NCBI GenBank assembly: GCA_002471275.1
Contig: DKPQ01000014.1
Span: 268,297 to 332,296 of the forward strand
Direction of reading: 5' to 3'
DNA from: Flammeovirgaceae bacterium UBA7330
Lineage (GTDB): Bacteria; Bacteroidota; Bacteroidia; Cytophagales; Cyclobacteriaceae
DNA length: 64,000 nt
The first letter of the stretch is position 1. The number at the start of each line of letters is the position of its first letter. Made by a program: the position numbers and the translations under genes. Positions 17,678 through 26,598 of this stretch are shown here, one piece after another. The notes beneath the pieces are model-generated. The model was not told the DNA's origin. It did no database searches and saw only the letters and a list, made by a program, of their open reading frames with translations.

Positions 17678-18448
17678 ATGGACAAACAATTTGAAGTTCT
17701 CCCTAAAGGAAAGAAAGTCTACTTCGCCAGTGATTTCCATCTCGGCACACTGCCTAAGGAACAAAGCCTGGAAAGAGAAAAAAGAGTCATCCGTTGGTTC
17801 AACAGTATTGAAAATGATGCTGCAGCCATATTCTTACTGGGGGACATTTTCGATTTTTGGTTTGAGTACAAACGTGCCATACCCAAAGGATTTATCAGGC
17901 TACAGGGGAAGTTTGCCGACCTGGTAGACAAAGGCATCCCGTTGATCTTCTTTACCGGAAATCATGACCTTTGGATGTTTGACTACTTTACCCGGGAACT
18001 GGGAATTCCCGTTCACCGCAAGCCTCAAGTTTACACTATCCAGGGTAAAACTTTTTTGATTGGCCATGGTGATGGATTAGGTCCGGGAGATCATTTTTAT
18101 AAATTTCTAAAAAAGATTTTTGAAAATAAGGTTGCCCAATGGCTTTTCAGGTGGGTACATCCTGATGTTGGGATGAAGCTCGCACATGCCTGGTCCAGAG
18201 GTAGCAGAATTTCCAATGACGCCAAAGAGCATGGATTCAAAGGAGATGATGAATGGCTTTGGCAATTCTGTAGGGACTGTGAGAAGGATTCACACCATGA
18301 TTATTACATCTTTGGTCACAGACATTTACCTTTAGATCTGGAAGTAGGAAATGATTCCCGATATATCAACCTTGGTGAATGGGTGAATTACAACAATTAC
18401 GCTGTTTTTGATGGCAAGAAAACCATCCTCAAAACATTTAAAGGCTAG
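17678..18448 (+). CDS. lpxH: UDP-2,3-diacylglucosamine diphosphatase (LpxH-like)
   Basis: Calcineurin-like phosphoesterase that makes lipid X in lipid A synthesis. The metal-binding motifs are in order: ASDFHLG (near residue 19), GDIFDFW, GNHD, GHGDG and GHRH. The 256-residue length is right. The start is the ATG directly behind a terminator T-tract, which leaves no room for an ordinary leader unless the message reads through from ftsH. An internal start before KVYFASDFHLG would still keep the fold. Its end overlaps the next gene by 41 bases. Confidence 0.9.
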   Translation: MDKQFEVLPKGKKVYFASDFHLGTLPKEQSLEREKRVIRWFNSIENDAAAIFLLGDIFDFWFEYKRAIPKGFIRLQGKFADLVDKGIPLIFFTGNHDLWMFDYFTRELGIPVHRKPQVYTIQGKTFLIGHGDGLGPGDHFYKFLKKIFENKVAQWLFRWVHPDVGMKLAHAWSRGSRISNDAKEHGFKGDDEWLWQFCRDCEKDSHHDYYIFGHRHLPLDLEVGNDSRYINLGEWVNYNNYAVFDGKKTILKTFKG

Positions 18449-19229
18449 GTTTATCCTACTGACCTTGCTGTTCTCTTCAATTACTGCTTCCTCCCAGGAG
18501 TGGCAAAAGGTGGATAGTCTGGTAGTACCTTACAAGATTTCATCCTATGCCATAGATCAGGAAGGTAAGATATACCTTGGCAGTACTGATGGCGACATCT
18601 TCAGATATGATCAGAACGGCAAAGAAGACAAGGTATATTCAGGGATCAACTTTTCTGCTGTTACCATCGTCGAGCCCTGGAACAGGTTGAAATTATTTCT
18701 GTTTTATCGGGAAAATCAAACCCTCGTTTTCCTGGACCGATTTGTAGCTACTGCCACTTCCTACCAGCTAAACAATCTTGGGATTGGCTTTGGTAGTCTC
18801 GCAACAATAGGTGTAGACAATAGTTTTTGGGTATTGGAATCCGGCAACGGTGAGCTAAGGAAATATACCAATAATAAAAACCTGATATTCACTACGCCGG
18901 TGAGCATGATCAATCTGGAGCAAGTCAGCCATATCAGGGCCTACCAAAACCTTGTAATACTACTTGACAAGATAAACGGATTTTACTTTTTTGATCAGTT
19001 TGGCAATCATATTGCCTCAGTGCCAGTCAAAGGGGCCAGCTACTTCCATATTTTCAATAAGCAGATCATTACTTATGATGGCGAACAAATTTTCATGTTT
19101 GATCCGTTTAACCCCTCTGAAATCCTAAAGATCAAGGGGCCTGTGAACAAATATTTGGGGGTACTGAAAACAGAAAAACACTATCTGTTTATCCAGGAAC
19201 ATCGTGTGGTGACATTTCGCATGAGGTAA
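18408..19229 (+). CDS. Exported beta-propeller-like protein of unknown function
   Basis: The 273 residues begin with a basic segment and a hydrophobic core (RFILLTLLFSSITASSQ), a likely signal peptide. The rest repeats short blade-like units such as DQEGKIYLGSTDGDIFRYDQ and VDNSFWVLESGNGELRKY, similar to Bacteroidota proteins described as lipid-binding or WD-like propellers. No catalytic motif is seen. The first ATG lies inside lpxH (41-base overlap), so it is probably cotranscribed with it. Its function is not known; a link to envelope assembly is only a guess from the neighbour. Confidence 0.75.
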   Translation: MMARKPSSKHLKARFILLTLLFSSITASSQEWQKVDSLVVPYKISSYAIDQEGKIYLGSTDGDIFRYDQNGKEDKVYSGINFSAVTIVEPWNRLKLFLFYRENQTLVFLDRFVATATSYQLNNLGIGFGSLATIGVDNSFWVLESGNGELRKYTNNKNLIFTTPVSMINLEQVSHIRAYQNLVILLDKINGFYFFDQFGNHIASVPVKGASYFHIFNKQIITYDGEQIFMFDPFNPSEILKIKGPVNKYLGVLKTEKHYLFIQEHRVVTFRMR

Positions 19230-19268
19230 ATACCCCTCCCTTCCTTAACAGATGTACTCCTTTTAAAT

Positions 19269-19302
19269 AAAAAAAGGTTCAGACATGGACGTGCCTGAAC
19301 CT
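19269..19302 (-). terminator. Terminator-like hairpin facing the minus strand
   Basis: AGGTTCAG (19275-19282) and CTGAACCT (19295-19302) form an 8-bp stem with a 12-base loop. On the minus strand it is followed by seven T; on the plus strand the hairpin runs into AAAGG, so it would not terminate plus-strand transcription well. No minus-strand gene ends here. It may close a short unannotated minus-strand transcript, or be a weak terminator for the upstream plus-strand gene. Confidence 0.5.
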
Positions 19303-19402
19303 AAAGGTCAAAAACTCAAAATAAAAGGACTAATAGAATATCAAATATAACATTTATGAAGATAAATAAAAGTAATATCAAACAATTATCTTACTTTTCC
19401 GT

Positions 19403-19419
19403 TGATAGTATTACTATCA
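19403..19419. promoter_or_regulatory. 17-bp palindromic operator upstream of the TetR gene
   Basis: TGATAGTATTACTATCA is a perfect palindrome around a central T (8-bp arms). It ends 24 bases before the GTG start of the TetR-family gene. A further half-site, ATAGTA, lies at 19426-19431. Size, symmetry and place are what is expected for autoregulation by a TetR dimer, which would also control the exporter genes behind it. Confidence 0.7.
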
Positions 19420-19443
19420 TTTGCCATAGTAAAATATTCATAG

Positions 19444-20124
19444 GTGACAGTTTTACAATTACGATTGAATGATAATCTATCACTCAAGGATCCGCAATCC
19501 ACAGAATTAGGAGAAAAGATTATCAAACATAGTATTCCAATGATCGATCAATTGGGATTTGAAGGGTTTACTTTCAAAAAATTATCCATTGAAATGGAGT
19601 CTACCGAAGCCTCTATTTACCGGTACTTTGAGAACAAGCACCGGTTATTAGTGTACCTCATCAGCTGGTATTGGGCCTGGCTTGACTATAGAATAGAATA
19701 TGAAACCCACCATTTGAAGAACTCCCTGCAAAAACTGGATCGAGCCCTTAAACTGATCACCGAAAAGAAAATACAGGACAATTCCTTCCCGGACATTGAT
19801 GAAGAAGCGCTGGCTCGTATTGTGGTAGCCGAATCAGACAAAATATATTTGACCAAGCAAGTGGATGAGGATAATAAGGAAGGGCTTTTCAGGGGATATA
19901 AATCACTATGTAAGAATATAGCCAGATTTGTAAAGGAAGTTAACCCGGACTATCCATTTCCTCATGCATTAGTTACCACGGCCCTCGAGACTGCCAATCA
20001 GCAAATATTTTTTGCTGAGCATCTTCCCTCGCTCACGGAATTGAGTGAAGCCAGTGATCCTTACGGCAGAAACTACGAATTCATCAGGTCATTTATTTAT
20101 AATTCAATCAACGCTGAGGGATGA
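19444..20124 (+). CDS. TetR/AcrR-family transcriptional regulator
   Basis: The N-terminal helix-turn-helix is clear (residues about 20-70: FTFKKLSIEMESTEASIYRY followed by FENKHRLL). This is the TetR pattern with the recognition helix SIYRYF. The C-terminal ligand domain is unlike well-known members. The start is a GTG, because the codon before it is a stop and no in-frame ATG lies before the DNA-binding domain. Its end overlaps the ABC exporter start by four bases, so the regulator, ABC, HlyD and TolC genes form one operon. The palindrome at 19403-19419 is its likely binding site. Confidence 0.9.
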   Translation: MTVLQLRLNDNLSLKDPQSTELGEKIIKHSIPMIDQLGFEGFTFKKLSIEMESTEASIYRYFENKHRLLVYLISWYWAWLDYRIEYETHHLKNSLQKLDRALKLITEKKIQDNSFPDIDEEALARIVVAESDKIYLTKQVDEDNKEGLFRGYKSLCKNIARFVKEVNPDYPFPHALVTTALETANQQIFFAEHLPSLTELSEASDPYGRNYEFIRSFIYNSINAEG

Positions 20125-22295
20125 ACAATAAACAAATAATCAGGATCATTCAGGAATGTTCAGACATCCTAAACATTGAATTAGGAAGTGAGTCCTTCGG
20201 AGGCAATGAAGAATTTACCCGGGAATATGAAAATGTAGAGCTTGTAGAATTTATTCGTGATCTGGCCGAATCCAGCAGCAACTCTGGCATGCTAATGCTG
20301 GAGAAACACCTTGTTGAAAGCCGTTTCAAGGAAATGATGAAGGTACAGTCTTCTCCTGTCATTGTATTTGATAAGGATGAAGAGCTATGCCCGGTTATTA
20401 TCCAGAAGAAACGCAAGAAATACGAGATCATAAAGATCCGGAAAGAGGATACTGAAAAATGGACCAGTGATAATCTGGATTGGGTGAATCTGGCCTGCAC
20501 GCAGGATTTGGAGGTGCTTTTTCTAACAGCTTTTGACTATCAGAGTTTGGTCAGTGACCTGGATACCACCGGTAAGTCAAACTATATTTCCCCAATCAAG
20601 CGACTATACAGATTGTTAGCGGCTGAAAAGAAAGACATATTTTATGTATATGTCTATGCAGCCCTGATTGGTTTGCTAGGATTGACCCTGCCTTTGGGTA
20701 TCCAGGCAGCCGTAGAATTGATCAGCGGTGGAGTCATATTCAGTTCCGTCTATGTATTGATTGCTTTTATTATCGTAGGTGTTTTGGCCACAGGTGCCCT
20801 CCAGGTTTTTCAGATTACCATTGTGGAATACCTTCAACGAAGAGTCTTTACCAAGGCAGCCTTTGAATTTGCCTTTAGGGTACCCAGGATCCAGATGGAA
20901 TCGGTACTCAACATGCATATGCCCGAACTTATGAACAGGTTTTTTGATGTACTCACCCTCCAAAAGGGACTACCAAAACTGCTCATAGATCTCTCGACTG
21001 GTGCCATCCAGATCATTTTTGGACTGCTCCTGCTCTCTTTTTATCACCCGTTCTTCGTTTTTTTCGGCATTATCCTACTCACCATCCTTGTGGCCATTTT
21101 TTATTTTACGGGCCCCAAAGGTTTGCATTCTTCCATTACAGAGTCAAAGTATAAATACAAAGTGGTGTATTGGCTGGAGGAGATGGCACGGACGCTCTAC
21201 TCTTTTAAGCTTTCAGGTAATACAACCCTTCCAATAAAAAAGACAGACTTTAATGTCAATAATTACCTGAAGAACCGAAGCACACATTTCAAAGTGCTCA
21301 TTAGCCAGTACAGCTACATTCTGCTATTCAAAGCAGTTGTGACCGGAGGTTTGCTGATCATTGGTACCATGCTCGTGGTTCAGCGGGAGATCACACTTGG
21401 ACAATTTGTGGCTTCTGAAGTAATCATCATCCTGATCCTAAACAGCGTAGAAAAAATCATCATGTATATGGATGTGGTCTATGATATGCTCACTGCCGTG
21501 GATAAGATTGCTCATGTGACAGACCTGCCTCTGGAGCCTACAGGAGGTATCGATATCCCTCAATCTCAGATCAGATTAGAAGGTCTGATGGTGGAAATCA
21601 AGAATCTTAGCTACACCTATCCCGGCAAATCGAGTCCTTCCATCAAAAATATTAATCTAAAGCTATCACCCGGCGAACGGGTTTGTATCTCAGGGGGTAG
21701 CGGTTCCGGTAAAACCACCCTTACCAATACCATTGCCGGGATACACACCAATTATGATGGGATTGTAACTTTTAACAGGTATAACCTGAGAGACCTCGAT
21801 CGCACGTATTTGCGCGATATGATCGGCAAAAATGTATCTCAGGAGGATATTTTTGAGGGTACGGTACTGGAGAATATCCTGGTTGGAAAGCCTTTTGCAA
21901 GTATGGAGAATGCCATTAAGTCCATTGAAAAAGTGGGGCTGCAAGATGAGATCTATTCTCTCCCTGATGGATTTAATACCCCTATTTTAAGCGCTGGAAA
22001 AGGCTTCAGCAGCTCCTTCGTCAATAAGATGATTTTGGCACGCTGTCTGGCAAAAGATCCGGCATTGCTGATCCTTAATGATTTCTTCGGTGACTTCATG
22101 AAACATGACCGGTTGCAACTCATAGAGATGCTTACCAACCCTTCCAATACGTGGACCCTTGTCGTGGTATCTAATGACCCACTGGTGATGTCTGCTGTAG
22201 ACAGGGTCATATACCTGGAGAATGGAGAGATCATCGCTGATGACTCTTTCGAAAAGGTGATTAAAAATGAGAAAATTGTAAAAAACATCTATTAG
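20121..22295 (+). CDS. ABC exporter with degenerate nucleotide-binding domain
   Basis: A 724-residue fusion. The N-terminal ~150 residues (with PVIVFDKDEELCPVII) may be a catalytically dead C39-peptidase-like domain. Six membrane helices follow between about 175 and 460, then an ATPase domain. Walker A is intact (GGSGSGKTT, 525-533). The LSGGQ signature is replaced by LSAGKGFSS, Walker B reads LLIL-Asn653-Asp654 instead of LLLDE, and the H-loop histidine is replaced by Asn in VVVSNDP. The downstream HlyD and TolC genes indicate a type I secretion or efflux channel. Substrate unknown; the ATPase may be slow or regulated. Confidence 0.88.
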   Translation: MNNKQIIRIIQECSDILNIELGSESFGGNEEFTREYENVELVEFIRDLAESSSNSGMLMLEKHLVESRFKEMMKVQSSPVIVFDKDEELCPVIIQKKRKKYEIIKIRKEDTEKWTSDNLDWVNLACTQDLEVLFLTAFDYQSLVSDLDTTGKSNYISPIKRLYRLLAAEKKDIFYVYVYAALIGLLGLTLPLGIQAAVELISGGVIFSSVYVLIAFIIVGVLATGALQVFQITIVEYLQRRVFTKAAFEFAFRVPRIQMESVLNMHMPELMNRFFDVLTLQKGLPKLLIDLSTGAIQIIFGLLLLSFYHPFFVFFGIILLTILVAIFYFTGPKGLHSSITESKYKYKVVYWLEEMARTLYSFKLSGNTTLPIKKTDFNVNNYLKNRSTHFKVLISQYSYILLFKAVVTGGLLIIGTMLVVQREITLGQFVASEVIIILILNSVEKIIMYMDVVYDMLTAVDKIAHVTDLPLEPTGGIDIPQSQIRLEGLMVEIKNLSYTYPGKSSPSIKNINLKLSPGERVCISGGSGSGKTTLTNTIAGIHTNYDGIVTFNRYNLRDLDRTYLRDMIGKNVSQEDIFEGTVLENILVGKPFASMENAIKSIEKVGLQDEIYSLPDGFNTPILSAGKGFSSSFVNKMILARCLAKDPALLILNDFFGDFMKHDRLQLIEMLTNPSNTWTLVVVSNDPLVMSAVDRVIYLENGEIIADDSFEKVIKNEKIVKNIY

Positions 22296-22296
22296 C

Positions 22297-23646
22297 ATGC
22301 TGAAGATATCCGATCAGATAGATATTCCTGAAATAGATGAAGGAGAATACTATTCCCTGAGGACACTCAAAACTCCGGGAATGGGCAGGTCGCTGGCCAA
22401 GGTATTATTGGTGATTGTCTTCCTCGGCATCGTTGGATTGTTTTTGCCATGGCAACAAAACATCCGGGGATCAGGTACATTGACGGCTCTACGCCCGGAA
22501 AACAGACCTCAAACTGTGGAGACTGCGATCGCCGGACGAATCATCAACTGGAAAGTCAGGGAAGGTCAGTTTATCAACAAAGGGGATACAATTCTTTCCC
22601 TGGCAGAAATCAAAGAAAAGTATTTTGATCCCTTGCTTTTGAGAAGGCTTTCTGAACAAATAACGGCTAAGAAAGGTGAACTTGAAGCTAAAAGATCAAA
22701 GCAGGTAGCACTGAATAATCAGATTACAGCTTTGAGGCAGGGTAGAGAAATGAAACTCAATCAAGCCTCTAACAAACTAAAACAGGCTGGAATGAAGCTG
22801 GTTATCGATAGCACCGGCTATGAGACCGAAAAAATCCGGTATGCCAACGCTGAAAATACATTTTCACGAAACAAGAGCAGATATGAGGCTGGAAACATCT
22901 CCCTGACGAAGTTCCAGGAGCTGGAGTCCAAGTTTCAGGAAAGCTATGCCAAGGTGATATCTGCAGAAAATAAGTGGCTACAAAGTAAGACAGAGCTGAT
23001 CAATGCTCAGGTAAACCTGTCTGCCGTTGATGCCGAATACCAGGACAAGATCAGCAAAGCGCAATCTGACCTGGCATCAACAATAGCCGGGATTTATGAA
23101 AGCCAGGGTTCACTGGCTAAAATGGAGAATGAATATTCCAACATGTCCATTAGAAACGACCAATACCAGGTTGTAGCTCCTCAGTCAGGGTATATTGTGA
23201 AAGCGTTGAAAGCCGGTATTGGGGAAACCATCAAAGAGGGTGAAGCAGTCGCCAGCATCATGCCATCCACTTCCGATAAAGCTGCTGAAATGTATATCAA
23301 GGCAATGGACCTCCCATTCATTTCCGTGGGCAGAGAAGTTCGTGTAGAGTTTGATGGGTGGCCCGCACTTCAATTTTCGGGATGGCCTAACGTATCAGTA
23401 GGTACATTTGGTGGTATTGTAGCAGTGATCGATCGGGTGGAAAGTAAGCCCGGGCTATTTAGGATCCTGGTCACCCCCAATCCAAATGATGAGCAATGGC
23501 CCGAGCAACTCAGAATGGGTTCAGGTATTAAGGGTTGGGTAATGCTAAATGATGTGCCAATCTGGTATGAACTATGGAGGCAGCTCAATGGATTTCCACC
23601 CAGCATTTACAACAATGGAGAAGTAAAGGTAGAATCCAAAAAATGA
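22297..23646 (+). CDS. HlyD-family membrane fusion protein
   Basis: Periplasmic adaptor linking the inner-membrane ABC exporter to TolC. One membrane helix lies near residues 27-47 (LAKVLLVIVFLGIVGLFLPW). It is followed by half of a lipoyl domain (ETAIAGRIINWKVREGQFIN), a coiled-coil hairpin of about 170 residues, and the second lipoyl half (VVAPQSGYIVKALKAGIGET). At 449 residues it has the usual length. It begins one base after the ABC gene stop and overlaps the TolC start by four bases (ATGA). Confidence 0.93.
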   Translation: MLKISDQIDIPEIDEGEYYSLRTLKTPGMGRSLAKVLLVIVFLGIVGLFLPWQQNIRGSGTLTALRPENRPQTVETAIAGRIINWKVREGQFINKGDTILSLAEIKEKYFDPLLLRRLSEQITAKKGELEAKRSKQVALNNQITALRQGREMKLNQASNKLKQAGMKLVIDSTGYETEKIRYANAENTFSRNKSRYEAGNISLTKFQELESKFQESYAKVISAENKWLQSKTELINAQVNLSAVDAEYQDKISKAQSDLASTIAGIYESQGSLAKMENEYSNMSIRNDQYQVVAPQSGYIVKALKAGIGETIKEGEAVASIMPSTSDKAAEMYIKAMDLPFISVGREVRVEFDGWPALQFSGWPNVSVGTFGGIVAVIDRVESKPGLFRILVTPNPNDEQWPEQLRMGSGIKGWVMLNDVPIWYELWRQLNGFPPSIYNNGEVKVESKK

Positions 23647-25091
23647 GATTTTTTCTAGTCATATATTTTTTGGGAGCTTGCTCTATCGGGTATGCTCAGG
23701 CTAGTCAGGAGGGAGCTGCTGATTCCACAGCTCTTTCCCTTAAAGATGTCTTTGAGAATGCCAAAACCTTTCACCCGATCATCAGGCAAGCCAATCTGCA
23801 GGATCGCTTTGCAGAGGCTCAACTCACAGGTGCTAAAGGTTCTCTGGATCCCAAAATTCAATCATCATATTTGGAGAAGAATTTCAAGGACACAGAGTAT
23901 TACAACAAGTTCTACAATGCCCTGAAGATTCCGGTTTGGTTTCCCATAGATCCAAAAATTGAAGCATACAGAAACTCCGGACAATACTTGAGTGCGGAAG
24001 ACTATGTAAGTGCTTCTTCAGATTACTGGCAATTCACCGCCGGTGTAAGTTTGCCATTGGGCAAAGGGTTATTCATCGATGAGCGAAGAAGCATGATCAA
24101 ACAGGCCAGGCTTTACTCAAATATTGCGGAATCGGAAAAGATCAAGCTGGCCAATAAAGTATTGCTTGATATCACGAAGAGCTATTGGGACTGGTATTTT
24201 GCTTATCAGCAGTTTCAGCTAATGGAGCAGAGTCTCTCGATTGCCGAGGAGCTTTTCAATAGGGTAAAGATTGATTATGATCTGGGGGAAGCTGCAGTGG
24301 TCGATACCATACAGGCCAAGATCACCTACCAAAACAGACTGGCTGAATACACCAATGCCAGACTGGAGTTGACCAATACCAGACTACGACTATCTATTCA
24401 TCTCTGGGACGAAAATGAGATCCCGTTGGAGATATCTGAGAATGTATACCCATTAATGGAAGAGGATTTGTGGGTGATCCCGGAAGATTCAGCGGTCACC
24501 ACCCTTATTGACTGGGCCATAGAAAACCATCCTGAAATACAAAAATTAAAAACCAAACAGCAACAACTGCAAGTAGAGGAAAAATGGAATAAGGAGAGTT
24601 TAAAGCCTGAAATAAACCTGAGCTATTCATTGATCGATGCGCCCTTTAATATTGATGGTTTTGAGTCTCCACAATTTGGTGACAATTATAAGATAGGTAT
24701 GGATTTTTCATTTCCGCTGCTGCTACGAAAAGAAAGAAGCTACCTGCAAAAGACACGGATTTACCAGGAGAGCACTCAGTTTGAGCTTGCGCAAACCAGG
24801 CAAAAGGTAGTGGCTGACATTCGATCAGCCTTTGCCGAGCTGGCAACAAACCAACAATTAGCCACCCAATATCAGTCTCTGGCCAACAACTACAACAGAC
24901 TATTTGAAGCCGAATTATTCAACATAGAATTGGGAGAAAGCGACTTATTCAAGCTCAACATCCAACAAGACAAATACATTGAATCCCAGATTAAATACCT
25001 GAAGGCCCTAATAAAGCTTGAAAAACAGAAAGCGCTACTCCCCTACGCCTCAGGATTGCCTTATCTTTCCTATTTAAAACTGTACGAATAA
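23643..25091 (+). CDS. TolC-family outer membrane efflux protein
   Basis: The start is placed at the ATG that overlaps the HlyD stop. It gives the signal peptide MRFFLVIYFLGACSIGYAQ and a 482-residue protein. Two OEP repeats are visible: long amphipathic helices with ITKSYWDWYFAYQQFQLMEQ and the later QKVVADIRSAFAELATNQQL. It is the outer-membrane channel of the exporter operon. A longer frame from 23574 adds 23 residues without signal-peptide character and is less likely. Confidence 0.92.
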   Translation: MRFFLVIYFLGACSIGYAQASQEGAADSTALSLKDVFENAKTFHPIIRQANLQDRFAEAQLTGAKGSLDPKIQSSYLEKNFKDTEYYNKFYNALKIPVWFPIDPKIEAYRNSGQYLSAEDYVSASSDYWQFTAGVSLPLGKGLFIDERRSMIKQARLYSNIAESEKIKLANKVLLDITKSYWDWYFAYQQFQLMEQSLSIAEELFNRVKIDYDLGEAAVVDTIQAKITYQNRLAEYTNARLELTNTRLRLSIHLWDENEIPLEISENVYPLMEEDLWVIPEDSAVTTLIDWAIENHPEIQKLKTKQQQLQVEEKWNKESLKPEINLSYSLIDAPFNIDGFESPQFGDNYKIGMDFSFPLLLRKERSYLQKTRIYQESTQFELAQTRQKVVADIRSAFAELATNQQLATQYQSLANNYNRLFEAELFNIELGESDLFKLNIQQDKYIESQIKYLKALIKLEKQKALLPYASGLPYLSYLKLYE

Positions 25092-25173
25092 GGACACTTT
25101 TTAGAATCTAATCGTACATTTACAGCAGGATCATTTAAGACAAATGTGCCAGCAGAGGCTATAAATAAAGAAA

Positions 25174-25207
25174 TCTGACCTTTGGCACTATTTCTGACCT
25201 TTTGCCA
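25174..25207 (+). repeat. Direct repeat just before the response-regulator start
   Basis: TCTGACCTTTGGCA (25174-25187) and TCTGACCTTTTGCCA (25193-25207) are near-identical copies 19 bases apart, the second running into the ATG. The segment also holds TGGCAC with a partial -12 match (TG instead of GC), a weak sigma-54-like element. It may be a regulator-binding site; nothing in the sequence proves this. Confidence 0.4.
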
Positions 25208-26598
25208 TGAAAAAAAGTATTGTGGAAAATCAATTAGGTAAGGTGCTCATCATAGACGATGACGAAGATGTGTTGTTGGCAGCAAAAATGGTACTGAAGA
25301 AGTATGCCTCACAGGTACTCATTGAAAAAAATCCAAAGAAAATTCCCTTCCTGCTGAACAACGATACTTATGACCTGATCCTGCTGGATATGAATTTTAG
25401 CAAAGACATTACCAGTGGAAAGGAAGGGTTTTATTGGTTGGAGCAGATCCTGGAAAAGGACTCGCAGGCAGTAGTGATTCTGATCACTGCTTTTGGCGAT
25501 GTGGAGATGGCGGTAAAAGCTCTTAAAGCAGGTGCAACAGATTTTGTATTGAAACCCTGGCAAAATGAGAAGCTCATTGCCACCCTCAGCAGTGCCGCCA
25601 GGCTCAAGGCATCCTACAAAGAAGTGAAGCGGCTAAAGCAAACCAGCAAGCAGCTACAGGAAGACAGCAACCTGTCTTTTAAAAACATCATTGGAGAGAG
25701 TAAGGAGATCAGGGAGGTCTTCAAAATCATAGATAAGGTTGCTGGCACCGACGCTAATGTGTTGATCCTTGGAGAGAATGGCACAGGAAAGGAACTCATC
25801 GCCCGAGCGATCCATCAAAAGTCCCTCAGAAGAGACAACGTTTTCATCGGGGTGGATATGGGAGCCATCACAGAAAGCCTTTTTGAAAGTGAGCTTTTCG
25901 GGCATAAAAAGGGATCCTTTACAGATGCTAAAGAAGATCGTCCCGGAAGGTTTGAAATAGCTAACAATGGGAGCCTCTTCCTGGATGAAATTGGAAACCT
26001 GAGCATTCCGTTACAATCTAAGCTACTCACTGCACTCCAGAGCCGCGAAGTCACCCGGATCGGATCCAACCAGTCCGTACCCATTGATATCCGCCTGATC
26101 TGTGCTACCAACATGCCAATCTATGACATGGTAGCAGACTCCAGTTTTCGACAGGATCTGCTTTATAGAATCAACACGGTTGAGATTCATTTGCCCCCGT
26201 TGAGGGAGAGACCAGATGACATTCCTCTACTGGCAGAACACTTCACCGACATGTATGCCTCCAAGTATCGGAAGCCTGGAAAAAAGCTCAAGCCACCAAC
26301 CATTAAAAAATTACAGCGATACACCTGGCCAGGCAATATCAGGGAATTACAGCATGCCATTGAGCGTGCCATCATTATGAGTGAAAGCGATGTGCTCGAA
26401 CCCGATGACTTCTTCTTCCTGAGTCAAAAGCCTGACCCTATCAAAAAAGCCAATGACACCCTCAACCTGGATGAACTGGAGCGTGATGTGATCCAAAAGG
26501 CAGTGGATAAAAATCACGGAAACATCTCAAAAGCTGCCAAGGAGCTGGGGTTGACCAGGGCTTCTCTCTACAGACGATTGGAAAAGCATGGGCTTTAA
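25207..26598 (+). CDS. NtrC-family sigma-54-dependent response regulator
   Basis: Three domains are complete. The receiver (1-125) has the acidic pocket Asp17-Asp19 and phosphoacceptor Asp61. The AAA+ domain (about 150-390) has Walker A GENGTGKE, the sigma-54 contact loop as GSFTDA (GAFTGA in NtrC) and the RPDDIPLLAEHF region. A C-terminal Fis-type helix-turn-helix ends NISKAAKELGLTRASLYRRL. It activates sigma-54 promoters when phosphorylated. The kinase gene overlaps its end by 11 bases. It lies 115 bases after the TolC gene, so control of that exporter is likely but inferred. Confidence 0.95.
   Translation: MKKSIVENQLGKVLIIDDDEDVLLAAKMVLKKYASQVLIEKNPKKIPFLLNNDTYDLILLDMNFSKDITSGKEGFYWLEQILEKDSQAVVILITAFGDVEMAVKALKAGATDFVLKPWQNEKLIATLSSAARLKASYKEVKRLKQTSKQLQEDSNLSFKNIIGESKEIREVFKIIDKVAGTDANVLILGENGTGKELIARAIHQKSLRRDNVFIGVDMGAITESLFESELFGHKKGSFTDAKEDRPGRFEIANNGSLFLDEIGNLSIPLQSKLLTALQSREVTRIGSNQSVPIDIRLICATNMPIYDMVADSSFRQDLLYRINTVEIHLPPLRERPDDIPLLAEHFTDMYASKYRKPGKKLKPPTIKKLQRYTWPGNIRELQHAIERAIIMSESDVLEPDDFFFLSQKPDPIKKANDTLNLDELERDVIQKAVDKNHGNISKAAKELGLTRASLYRRLEKHGL

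Noticed and set aside
20121..22295. Frameshift as the cause of the degenerate ATPase motifs
   Set aside because: The frame is continuous, the flanking ATPase sequence aligns before and after each altered motif, and the neighbours are intact.
23574..23642. Longer TolC reading frame
   Set aside because: The added residues are the out-of-frame end of hlyD; the ATG at 23643 starts a proper signal peptide.
25184..25197. Sigma-54 promoter for the response regulator
   Set aside because: TGGCAC is present but the -12 GC is GA, and the start would fall on the ATG; the match is too weak to call.
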